Below are positions 40,201 to 52,200 of a DNA stretch of 64,000 bases, in pieces (positions within the stretch are counted from its first letter, which is position 1; each line of letters begins with the position of its first letter). The notes under the pieces are model-generated. The model had not been told where the DNA came from and did not search any database. It worked only from the letters and a program-made list of their open reading frames with translations. The translations under genes and the position numbers were made by a program. This stretch comes from Ianthella basta (taxonomy: Eukaryota; Porifera; Demospongiae; Verongiida; Ianthellidae), in NCBI GenBank assembly GCA_964019415.1, contig OZ025882.1:4691427-4755426 (forward strand), in the 5' to 3' direction.

Positions 40201-43200
40201 TCCTTTGGTTTCTTTGTCACCTCATTAGGTTAGTAAAACCAGATAAGACTATCATTTCATCTCACTCTCTGCTATGTCTTTGCGCCTCTTTTGACACTGA
40301 TCCTGTGGACAGCAAGCTATGTATAGACACTATATAAGCATATACAAACGAGTAAATCTCAAGTAAACCACACTTTCCCAGTGTGTAGTATAAAGTATTT
40401 GACAGCATGTCATATATGTATTGAGATGCATCCTTTACTTCTCCTTCTAGGATGTGACACGATGTATTTTAACTGCTGATGTAGAAGACGTGGCCACATT
40501 CTTCTGGGAACACCTATTAGTGGACATGAGAGTGCTTAGAAAAGCGCTGTCCTCAGCAGAGGAAGAAGTAGCCTTGTACCTTCACCAGGTCATTGCAAGA
40601 ATTGCCACAAGAAGGGATCCTACAGGTGTGTGTGGTTAGAGCCTCAACCAATGCAGGCCACACTGACAGCCATATCAATGGAGGGACTGGTGTACACTAG
40701 TCTCACACAAACTATGTTTGGGAAGAGATAATACACACGTATAATGGAGGTCAGAGCTCAAATAGAAACTAGGGGTCAGGGTAACGATTCTTTAATGGAG
40801 GCCAGGTTTGAATAGTGGCTGGGTCCAAATTGACGCTGGATCTGAAAACCAACATACTGCATGGAATACTTCGACATCTGAGGTGTTTGCTTAGGCATAT
40901 GAAAATTGAACGCAGCATGATGTGTGGTAACTGACTAAGAGTCTTCGCTGCTGTAGCGATATCCAAGAGACTAGCACTATTGTGCTTCTTCTTCCAGCTG
41001 AAGGTATGGAATGAATGTGGAAGAGCTGTGAAAGAAGCTGCTGTGAGGGAGATGGGCATCACTGAGCCAGACCAAATTGTGAATGTGATGACTTCTTACA
41101 ACTTGCAACTCCTAGAAGGAGCTCAGATCTTGACATTATGCAGCCACGTGTTATCACAGATTTCATACATATAGTTCATTTTTGACCAATTTTAATAGAA
41201 ACCAGGCTCAAATAGAAACTGGGCTCAAATCAAGGGGCCAGATCAAGAACATTCATGAAGCCTGCATGTGAAATATGTAAACTTATATAGTTCAATCTGG
41301 GATTCTGGATTCTCTTTTTCTTCTACAAACAACTAGAATAGAGACTGTATATTCATGGGATTCCTATTTGAATAATAAGAGTTGTATTTCCAATTATTCT
41401 CCAGCTGTCGATGGCTCCCTTGCCTCAAAAGCCATCCGAAACAAGTGGGAGGAAGACTTCTGTACGCACGTCCTTGATCCACTGCTGCAGGTAATGTGTA
41501 CATTGTTACATGATGAAGCCATATATCAAAGGAAACAACTTTATGTTATTTTGGCAAATGCACTGGATAACCCTCAGTTGCCTTATTTGGAAGTGTATAA
41601 TGCATTGTTTGTTTAAAGGCTGTTATTGGCCTTGGCCAATCAAGTACCATTAGTTTAATAACAAATTTGTCTACTGTGTTTTGCAAAACATTTTGGTGTA
41701 CAATAACTTCAACTTATGATCAACACATTCATGCATGTGTTGATCATAAGTCATGACACGGAATGAGTATTTGTTGAGTGGTAATGTTCTAAATTGACTG
41801 TTTTGAACTCAATTGTACTGATCAGTATAATACATGATTCAATGACTTTTAATAGATTCAGCATCCTTAATATGTTTAATCTTTTCCAGTCTGTGTGTTT
41901 GTTCATTCATTCGTTTGCTTGTGCGTGGCATTAAAAACGAGGATTTGATTGGATGACACAATGACGTAACCGCAAACATGGCTGCTCTGGCAGTGTGCAT
42001 GTGCCTCGCAGCCAGCCATCTCTTAGACATTCCGTGCTCCTCAGTTTGGGTCTCCCAGGTGCGACGCACACTTGCACAGAAGTTTACTGTTATTGTCTGG
42101 TGCGAGGGAACTGCTCTGGCTATCAGTACGTATTTTTGTTTCACTATTTGGGTACTTTAGCTGTCAGCGCTCTGGGCTGCTGACAGCCCTTTGTCTATGG
42201 CGAAGTAAGCTATTGGGCAGAAAGCTTGCTTGGCTTTGGCACTGCCTTATTGGCTAAGGAAAGACAAGACCAAGCAATTCTTTTAACATGGTGTAGGTCT
42301 AGCTAGCTATATGTATATGTGCATGCAAGTGTATGACAGTGGCCAACCTCAGTGCAAACAAGATCATCACTATACCCAGGCAGTGTCACCCAGCTGCAAT
42401 CACCCAAATGGATGGCCTGTGCATGCATTGTCCACTGGGCAATATGGTACAATGAAGATTTAATGCTATCACTAATTACATTATAATATGTTATATCACA
42501 ATCAACAAGCAGACACAGAAAGAGATTGTGGTACAACATGATTTGTTACATGATGATGCCATACATCAAAGGAAACAACTATGCGTTATTTTGGCAAATG
42601 CACTGAATAACACACAGTTGCCTTATTTGGAAGTGTGTAACGCATTGTTTGTTTTATAACGCACTGCTTTGAAAGGGGCTCTTATTGACATATCCAATGA
42701 TTTTCTAGCCTTATGTAAACGTTTGTCTGCTGTTTTAGCAAAATTCCTTTGATATTCAGCACCTTGTGAACTTTCACATAAACCTTGGCTCCTCAATGAT
42801 GAGTGCATGACACTTAGAAATGGTCATCCCCAAAAATGTATGTCTAGCACAGCGCTGCACATGCATGTTTGATGTCAGAGACTTGAAATTGTGCATGCAA
42901 TATCTTTAGAGTTTTCTGAATGGGATTTTAGTGTGTAAGAAGGTCCCTCCAATCTCCAAGCTCTACAGACCTTCCAATCCCATGCAGTATGCATCCTGCA
43001 GGGAAGCTCTGAGTTCATGCGTCATTAGCAGGTCTTCAAATCATCTGCCATAGCGCCAACTCAAACACTGCTGTCGCCTTATTCAGAAGGAGAGGCCGCT
43101 GACAGCCTTTACCCTCACTACGCTTAGTCCTTCACCTTTCTTCGTCAAGAGGAGCGTGTTCTCTGGTTTCTGTAGTAATTACAGTGTAGTTCGTTCGGTA

Positions 43201-46200
43201 AAATGATTCGACGGCAGGGGAATTCAAGCACAAAGCGTTTCTGTTCAAACTGTAACAAGCCAGTTATCACATGGCCGCAAGGCACAAAGCGCCCGAGTGC
43301 AATAAACTAACGAAACACCCTCGCGGCCATGTAATAACTAGTACTAAACAGAGAAAATAGTAATGAGTGACAAAAATAGTAAATGACAAAATGTTGTGTT
43401 GTCAGGAAATTATTAGTTAATTGCACTCCACCCAACCCTCGGGCATTGCAAGGTCCACGGCACTCATGTCGATTCGGCCTGGGTGGTGATAGGTTGACCA
43501 TGCACTCCTGAGGCATGCGATAGCTGATCACAGGAGGGCAAATCTGAGGCAGCAATGAAGCAATTCCATCACCATGCTGTAGGTCGAGTGGTGCTTCTCA
43601 GCTTGCAAGGCTTCCTGCCTTTGGAATAAGTTGGTCGCACAGGGACCTGCTTCACCGGTGCAGGACAGCACTAGGGGTACAAAGGAGGCATGCTCCACTT
43701 CATATATCAATTTTTCATACTTGCGCCTCTTCTCACGTTCATGCCACCAATAGCAGGCTGCTGTCTGCAGGGTTCTGTTTGAGGGGTGTAGGGGTTAAAA
43801 CCCTCACATCAAATAATGCCCTCTTAAACCTCCCTTCCCAGAAGCCGCTTGCTGCAACATCTAGTCTGGCATTATCCTCAGTCGTAGCACTGTGAGTAGA
43901 CATTGTCTCACCCGACAGTGCTTGCAGGCGTGGTTCAATGCAAACATCATGGCATACCTCAGTGAGGAGGCTGGCGGTGAGGTCATGTACTTCGTTGTGC
44001 CAAATGATTGTGACTCCTCCAGTTGGACATGAGAGAGCATGGTCTGTGGTGAAAGCTGCACCGCAAACATACACTCTTGGTAGATCGGCATGTGTCCAGT
44101 TGTAGCGAAGGCAGAGTGCATCACGAAATGCACTTTTGTGAAGTGCAAAGCCATGGGCAGCAAATGGGAGGGCAGTCACCCAGCTGTAGGCACCCTTCTC
44201 GCTAGCCAGTTCAGCAGCTCTCTGTAAGTCCTGGGACAAGCAATTCCTCAATTCAGCAGCTGCCTCCTCTTGTCGTTTGCGTCGTTCTGTATGCAGTGAG
44301 GACTTAATGGATTGTTGCTAGATTTGGAGTCTTATTTAGCCTGGACAGACCTTTAGCCAACATGGCTACTTTTCAAGGTACCCAGAAATTATACTACAGA
44401 CATGTAATGGTGACCGAATAATGAATGATGAATGAATAATATTGGCAATTAACTTGTGGATGGAAAAAACAGATGGCATGATATAATAGAAGTAGGCAAT
44501 GGACCGCATGGGGTAAAAATATGCAATTGTCATGAAATATTTAGATCAGGTCATATAGGTTAGCAAATGAGATCGTGCAGTAGTCATAAAAGTTGCAGGG
44601 TTCTTGATGGTTCTTATGAAGGGCGGCAGAGAATTCCATCTTTGACATCCCTGGAAGCGAAAGACTTCTTCCCAAAATCAGTCCTGGCCTTGGGGACACG
44701 AATGCCTCCAGCTGCTGCTGACTGTGTATTGGGAAGGTGGATGTTGGTGTATTGCACAAATAGAGAAGCCAGACACTGTGGAGCACAGCCTGTGACACAT
44801 CTGAAAACAACTTGCGATTCAGCAAGTGCTCACCTTGATGCCAGCATCAGCCACACAAGCTCACAGCGCATGGCAGTGGCTGATGCATGCCTACGCCTGC
44901 CAAGGATGATGCGGGCAGCATAGTTCTGCAAGCGTTCAAGCCAGTCACTCTCTGCACACGTGCAGAATCCCCATACAGCATCTGCATAAGTCAGGTGGGG
45001 CAAAATATAGCCATTATAGAAGCAGCACAAGACTTGCTTCGGCAGGAACCATGCAATCTTCCGAAGGAAGCTTAGTCCCTTAGAAGCTCTGCTGGAGACC
45101 AGGTCGATGTGGATACTCTAGGAAAGTTACTGATTCACCATCACACCCAAGGAACTTGTGGGTGCAGGCCTGTTCAATGCAGACACCATCCAGCTGCACA
45201 TTGAGAGGTGACAATGACTTTTGCCGGTTGGAAGAGATCAACATGCACCTAGTCTTGCCCACATTGAGCTTTAGATGCTGTTGTCTGGAGTCTCCAGTGT
45301 CATCCCTCTGCAGGGTGATGATTGCAGTCAGGAGTGCCATCAGGTGCAGTGAGAGTGTGTGCTTCTCAGACATGATTGTTGGATTCACCAGTCCCAGATT
45401 GCCGTGGCGACCGGGAAGAGCCAAGAGCCCACGTTCCAGATCAGAAACTCCATTCTGTCCAGTCAGGGCCGGAAGGAAGTGCTGGCGAATGGAGTCCTCA
45501 AGTGGCTGTAGCAATGGTGTGATCCCCTGAGTGGTTCGCAGGAAATACATCCAGTGGCCAATGAGGCCATGGGTGAATGCTGCAAAGGCTGTGTGGGCCT
45601 CTGACTTGGCAATGGATGCAAGCTTGTTGAGCTCGGCTATTCGCGTAACAACCTCTTGAACATACTTCGTAATGAAGGGTCCTGTTCCAAGGGCTGCTCC
45701 AAGGTGACATTTGCCGGTACATGTGACACGAACTCAAGTTCCATCAAAAATTCTCTCTGCTTCGGATAGATGCTCTGCTTTCACCACCAACCGTGTTTTG
45801 CTGTTGTTCACATGGTATCCATAAGCTGGACCCAAGTCAGTTAACCTGTCCCACCATGTCCACAGCAGGTGTAACATCCACCGGCAAGAGGCATCATCTG
45901 CAAACCAGAGCTGCTGGGTGTCAGGGATGCTTACTGCTCAACTCAGTGGTGTGACACCCAGGGCATACATCATCATTGCTAGCGGATCACCCTGAGTAGT
46001 CCCTTCTTGTGAGAGGATTGTCTCATCAGCAACAAAAAGTTCTGCATTCTTTTGGTAGATGTTAGTCAGGGCAGGTGCAAGGCAAGGGCACAGGACCTGG
46101 ACATTGTGTAGGGTTGCTGCACAATTTGAACTGTTGAAAGCATTACTCGCGTCCACCAGTAGGACTCCAGCAGTACTTTCACTCTCAAAAATCATACACA

Positions 46201-49200
46201 TCGCATGTACTGCAGCTTCAAATCCTGCGTCCTGACCGGCGCAAAGCTGAAGTGAGCCTGCAGCTGACTGGATATCAGACTTCGTCACACTCAGGATTGC
46301 CTTGCGGATAATTCGATGTACAATCTCGCTGATGCCAATGGGTCTCACTCCTGGTTGCTTGTCGAGTGGAATCAGTCGGCTGGCAATAAAAGCTGTGAGA
46401 CCAGATAGATTAACATGTTCTGTACTAATGCACTTTATCACGTCAGCGAGAACGTCACATAGGTCGCTAGAAGCACTTTGGAATGCTGTACACATGCGGT
46501 GCCACCCTGCAGCATCCACACACAATGGCTCGGCTGAGCCATGAACTTGGAGTGCAAGTGATCGAATCAGGTCACCATTGACTGTCTCAGACATTACTGG
46601 ATGCTATTCAGTGGTACATGCTGATGATGGCAGGAGAGTGCTGGGGTGTGCCAATTGTGCAGGGGTGCTTGTCCTTGAGGATGTCACGGACAGATGTACC
46701 TTTAAACTCTTGGTCAAGACTTAGGATGCCAGACAATGACTGGTCTGACAACAGACGAAGAGCTGCACGCACTTCGCTCTCGAACATGAGCTTTGGCAAA
46801 GGCTCTGGATTTCCTCTCCTCTCAGGTGTGATCATTGAGGGCTGACTGAGGAAGGTGCTGCTGGATGGTTCTTTAGGAGGTCATCGATGTCACCAGAGGA
46901 CCATTGTTGCAGGCATCTCTCTAAGCACTTCACATGATCCTTGGCTTTGGATTTGTTGTTGGGCTTCTGGAGCAGAAGTACAGGCATGGTCATGGCAGCC
47001 TTCATTAAGATCCACTCGATTGGTTTGTGCTCTGCGTAGGCCGTGAAAAGGTGGCTTAATTCCCTGATGAAATCTCTGCCGACCTTACCAGACGGGAGTT
47101 GAAAGATGTTACAAAGCCAGTGTATAATCTCAGCGTAGGCGCAATCAAAGGCCAGAGTTACAGCAAAAGCATCAGAGGCTCCCCATTGGAAATTTGCCAC
47201 TGACATGAGTTCGAAGATGGGGTGGTGACCGAGGGCAACGTTGATCATAAGGGGTGGGGGATTGCTGTCTTGTGATCAATAGGGTTCATCTTGCTGTAAT
47301 ACTGATGCATCCGTGTCACGATCAATGCTTGAGCCACTATCATTCGCGGTCACTAGATTTTCACATCTCTGCGGATTCGTTCTCGTGGTTCGACAGTCAG
47401 CACATGTTCTTCCCACGTTAACACAGGCACACCTAACACAACGACCATTGCTCATGCACAAGCAGCATGTCTGCATTTTTCGGTCTTCTTAGGTGCCCGG
47501 CAGGAGGAAAACCTCTGAAGCACTATGAGATTGCCGCAGAGAAATCTCCAGGGATCACGAGTCTAACAACCGGCCGCCATTTTTTAACACTTCACTTATA
47601 TCATGAAGACTTAATAGTGCACTAAAACTGAAGAATGTCAGAGAAGTCATCAGTGACCGTCTCGGACGTGGTACAGAAATGGTGATTGTACAGTTGTTGA
47701 AGTAGCAAGAACTGAAGTGTGGTGTGGTGTGCTGAAGTGCTGGTGGAGGCTGCTCTTGCTGGATGGTCAGGGCTTGTGGCAGTACTGGTTTCAGCCAATG
47801 GAAGCACTGTAGTACCAAGGCTCACTTGGGTCATCTAGGATTGAACCTCTAGGCTTCACATAGAATATCTTGTTCTTCTTTGCTTTAGTGGGCAGATGTT
47901 AAATGTACTTATCCAACAGACAACTTTCATTCTTGGCCATTTCACCCAGTCTTCCGTGCAGAGAAATCCGCTCGCTAATTTCTATAGTAACGTCATTGTA
48001 GTTCGTTTGGTAAACCGATTCAACAACAAAATGATTGGAGCGCATGTAGTTTCTGTTCAAACTGTAACAAGCCAGTTATCACACGGGCACTCAGGTGGTT
48101 AGCTAATTTATCACATGAGGGTGCAAAGCACCCTCGTGCCCATTTAATAACTAGTACTTGTATTTACTGTTCATATTTAGAACACCACTGTGAGTTATGG
48201 TGTATATTCATACATGCATGGCTTACATGCAATAGCAAGGCAGTAAGGAAAGGCTTTAATGCTCAGTCAGTTATGTGGTTTCCTTCTACACCAAGCAGCT
48301 CAATCTCTGCATGCATTCGCTGAAATTCACAGGCTAATCTCCCTTAGCTTTTTGCTATCATTCATCTTTATCTTCATAACCATCTTTTGTTGAGAATCTG
48401 CATGAAATAGTCCCACAACATGTATAACATATACTTAGGCTAATAAGCATATATACCCCGTTGCCATGGCAACCGCGCAAATATATATCACGTAAACAAG
48501 CCAGCTGGGATATAACAGGAACTAAGAAGCATATATATGCGCAGGGGCACTTAAGTAATAGTTAAATGCTGACCAAGAGGTGTCTCTGAGATTTAGAGCA
48601 TGAGGCTCGAGGGCGCGAAGCGCCCGAGTGCCGAGTGGTCTAAATCTTCAAAGACACCGATTGGTCAGCATTTAAGTGTTATAGATCCCAAATGATTGGG
48701 TAAGGAGCCAGCAGCGAATCAGTTTACGTACTCGTCCTTGCGTCATCACGCATCTACCGGAAGTAGTTAGCTACTCCTGACAGTGGCAGAGAAAACGTCG
48801 TGTGATTCGGGTCCAAGTTGGGTTGTTCATCTCGCAGCGGACGCTTCCTACAGGTCAGCAGTGGATGCGGCGTGTCAGCTAAGCTTAAGCTTACTCACTG
48901 TCAGTCCCGTTAGCCACAGCGTTTCCCAGAGCGATGTCTTTAACCAAAGCCTGTTCCCAGCTCATAGCTAACCAGTTCCTTTCTCGGCTCTGGTTCGTAG
49001 CCGGATTGTGGCTTTTCCCTGTTTATCGACGAAGCAAGAGAGCCGGGCGACCTGTGCATCGTATGTTGTAGCATTAGCTACTGTTGCTTATCACAGCTGC
49101 ATTTAGAGCATAGCGCGAACGCCGCGCGTGCCACAGAACAGTGCATGTTCGGCATTTAGATGCACTGCGCACAGTGCATCTCTGGGATTTAGATGCACTG

Positions 49201-52200
49201 GCGCCGGTCTGGCGAGATGCAAGCGCTCGTCCTATTGGCTACATGGTTGTCCGCGAAATGCTTGCTGTGCGTCTATGTGATTTAATTTCAGCGTTTAGAC
49301 GCCCGTTACCATGGCAACGGGATCTATATCCTGTTATATCACAGCCTAAATATGGAAGATGTGAAAGATAACAAGGAATTGTTATTGATAACAACAAAGG
49401 TGTCAAATCACACCAAAGCACATACACACAAATGCAGCAACTTGCAGTCAGCTTCAACTTTGCGTTGCTTCGGGAGAGTCCGCAAAGCATCGAAAGGGAG
49501 AATACCTCACTCCACCACGCTGCAACCAATGTATGCAAGCCAACAACGTAAAGCGCTTCGTAGCCGAGCTAGATAAACCATGTACGCGACCCGTACAGTG
49601 CACAAACGAGAAACAGCAAGCTCCTGCGCAAACGCGTACGCAAGGGTACTCAAATTCACTGCAGCAGTGGGAACGCACTGTTTCACGGAGAACAGGAAGT
49701 GGAGCAGCGAGCGCAAAGAACCCTCAAAGGCCGAGAACGTCGCAGATGCCTAAATCACTTCACTGGCTTCTTAGAGTGTTGCTCCAGTGGCTTAACAAAA
49801 GGCAAAAACTTCACAGCACTCGCGAATTCAACAAAACTTGACACCCGTTCTTCAGAGCTGCCGTCCTGGAAGAAGCCCGCCTTTCGAATAAGAGCCCAGA
49901 CGCGCTAGTCGGGGTATATATCACTTATACCACGGCGCTTCGGTGTATATGGATTTTAGACGCACTCGCCCTCAAGCGCTTTGCGCCCGAGGGCATCATG
50001 CGCCTAAAATCCATATACACCTCAGCGCCGTGGTATAACTAATACATAGCTAACTGGTTGAGGAGAATTTTATATTCATATTCAGCACCAAATGTGTGCC
50101 TATATGTCTTTGCCTCTTCCTCCCACAGAACCCTGCTGCTGTCATTCAACATGGACTTGATGTGATCTCACAAGATGCAGAATTGGGTATGGTGTATGCT
50201 GATGATTCCAATTCTGAATTCTAATGTAAATTGCACTTTTTGTACAGTGCAAGTTAACACTATACCCATGCGAAGCCAACTTGACGGCATTGTGTGCCTG
50301 GGCTGCCCCCTGGAGGAAAAGTGTTCAGCAGGGTATAAAATTTGGAGGATTTTAATAGAAGCAGAAATTTTAATTAGGCCTTGTGGGTGCACACAAATTT
50401 TTACATATAAAATGCTTAGGCTGATACTTACTGCATGGTACTATTTATAATTATTGATACATGACTATATCTTATCGATTATGCACCATAACTCAGGCGG
50501 TCACACAACTTGGTGGACATGGCCAGGTGGCTCATTTGACCACTATATGGCCAGGAGTGCTTCTTTAGTCATAAAAGGCCCAAGTTATGGAGGAAAATCA
50601 GATTATTACACCAATTAGTGGCACCCATGCAGTAGTATATACCTTAGCACAGATGACTGCCAATCGAGTTACAGGGTTTGAAATCTTATCATAAATGAAA
50701 TTACAGTGTTATGAATTTGTAGTGTGTTTGCTACAGAATACCTATTCTACCTTCTCCTAGACCATGATGAGGTGTTCTTGTCTGTGTACGAGAAAACAGC
50801 CACAGAGCCAGGCATGATGCAAACCTTGTGGACCTTCAGAACTAGGATCACTGTGCAAGGATTGGCTGCAGCCCTGAACACTGTGCCTGATGTAAAGAAC
50901 AAGCACCCACTGCTGCACAAGTTCTTGCAAGAGGTATGACTGTGCCAAACATTCCCTATTGCCAAGATGCTTTAGTTAAATATGCTTTACTTGTATAATA
51001 TTAGTATAATAACTATGTTCATGTACACAATCATATTATGTACATAATCAATTGTCTTTACTTGTTGAACACAGCACACGTAGTTACTATAAAGATAATA
51101 TATTCCACCTGCATTCTTAGCTGTAATAAGTCTTTCATTATGTGTGTAACCAGCGCTATGTATCTCATGCAGGAACCACTGCTGCGCGCACTGCAGTACC
51201 TTCCAAGTATTGTGCAGCTTCAGAAGGTCTTAGTGGCTTGTCTTAATCATAAGATCGATAGAAGTGAAGCTTACACAGTTCCTACCAGAGAGTGCTTTGA
51301 CAGAATCGCCAACTCAGGTACAGTGTGCTTTTTTGGTATGCATGTATGACATGCACGTATATACAATGAAAGCCTTCCAGTTTTTGCTCTGTGATTGTTT
51401 TGTGCTTAGTGGAAGAAAGGGCATCACTTGTGAAGTGTGTGGAAGGGTTCGAGAAAGCTTGGGAGCTGGTTAAAGAACGACTGGCGTACCATCGTTAGTT
51501 ATGCTATTCCATGCACTAGTTTCCTATCTCATGTCAGCAAAGTTGGTTCTCCTGCCACTCAGGTGTTCACATCAGTACTAAAGAGGTGCAGAATGTGGAA
51601 GACATTTCAGAAAACTTGCCTGTTGCATACTTCCTGCCTTGTGCCTCTGGACCTGGATTGTGTTCCTTGGCTTTAACTGACTTTCTGCTATTTCAACAGA
51701 ATGAACTAATTGAACATTGTGCTCAATCTCAATCCAGATTTTCAGGGTGGGCATAGTGTTTTCATTGCAGCAATCTAGGACCACTCTTGTGTGCACATAC
51801 AGCTGGCTTACTGTATTACTGCACCTTTGTGCGGTCAAGTGTCACATGGCCTTTTCTTTCCTCAGCTTTAGCCGAAAATCCATTCCACTCTCCCAAGTCC
51901 AGCCCTTCCACGTGGTGTCATACGAAGGGGAGATTGACTCAGTCATCCTGACCCACTGTCGATACTCCTTGTCATTTGGGAAGGGCCAGGAAGTTAAGTA
52001 TGACTTTGAAGCCCTTGAGAAGCACATCTATGACAGGTTTCTAGTGACCAAGCCAGAAATTGATCAAAGTAGTCAACCACTGATGGTGTACAGCTGTGAC
52101 ATCATTCGGCAAGATATATTCCAGCAGCTACGAGACAGGATTAAGCCTCAGGTATCTTCTATCTCATGAATATTAACTACACACTAGGATTATTGTGCCT

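Noticed and set aside
40998-41174. Coding-like frame (LKVWNECGRAVKEAA...) as an extra exon
   Set aside because: The phase after exon 41 would read into a TGA within five codons, and vertebrate RNF213 has no insert here.
50240-50345. Possible exon between exons 43 and 44 (VNTIPMRSQLDG...)
   Set aside because: Exons 43 and 44 join in phase and match vertebrate RNF213 without it; there is no convincing donor.
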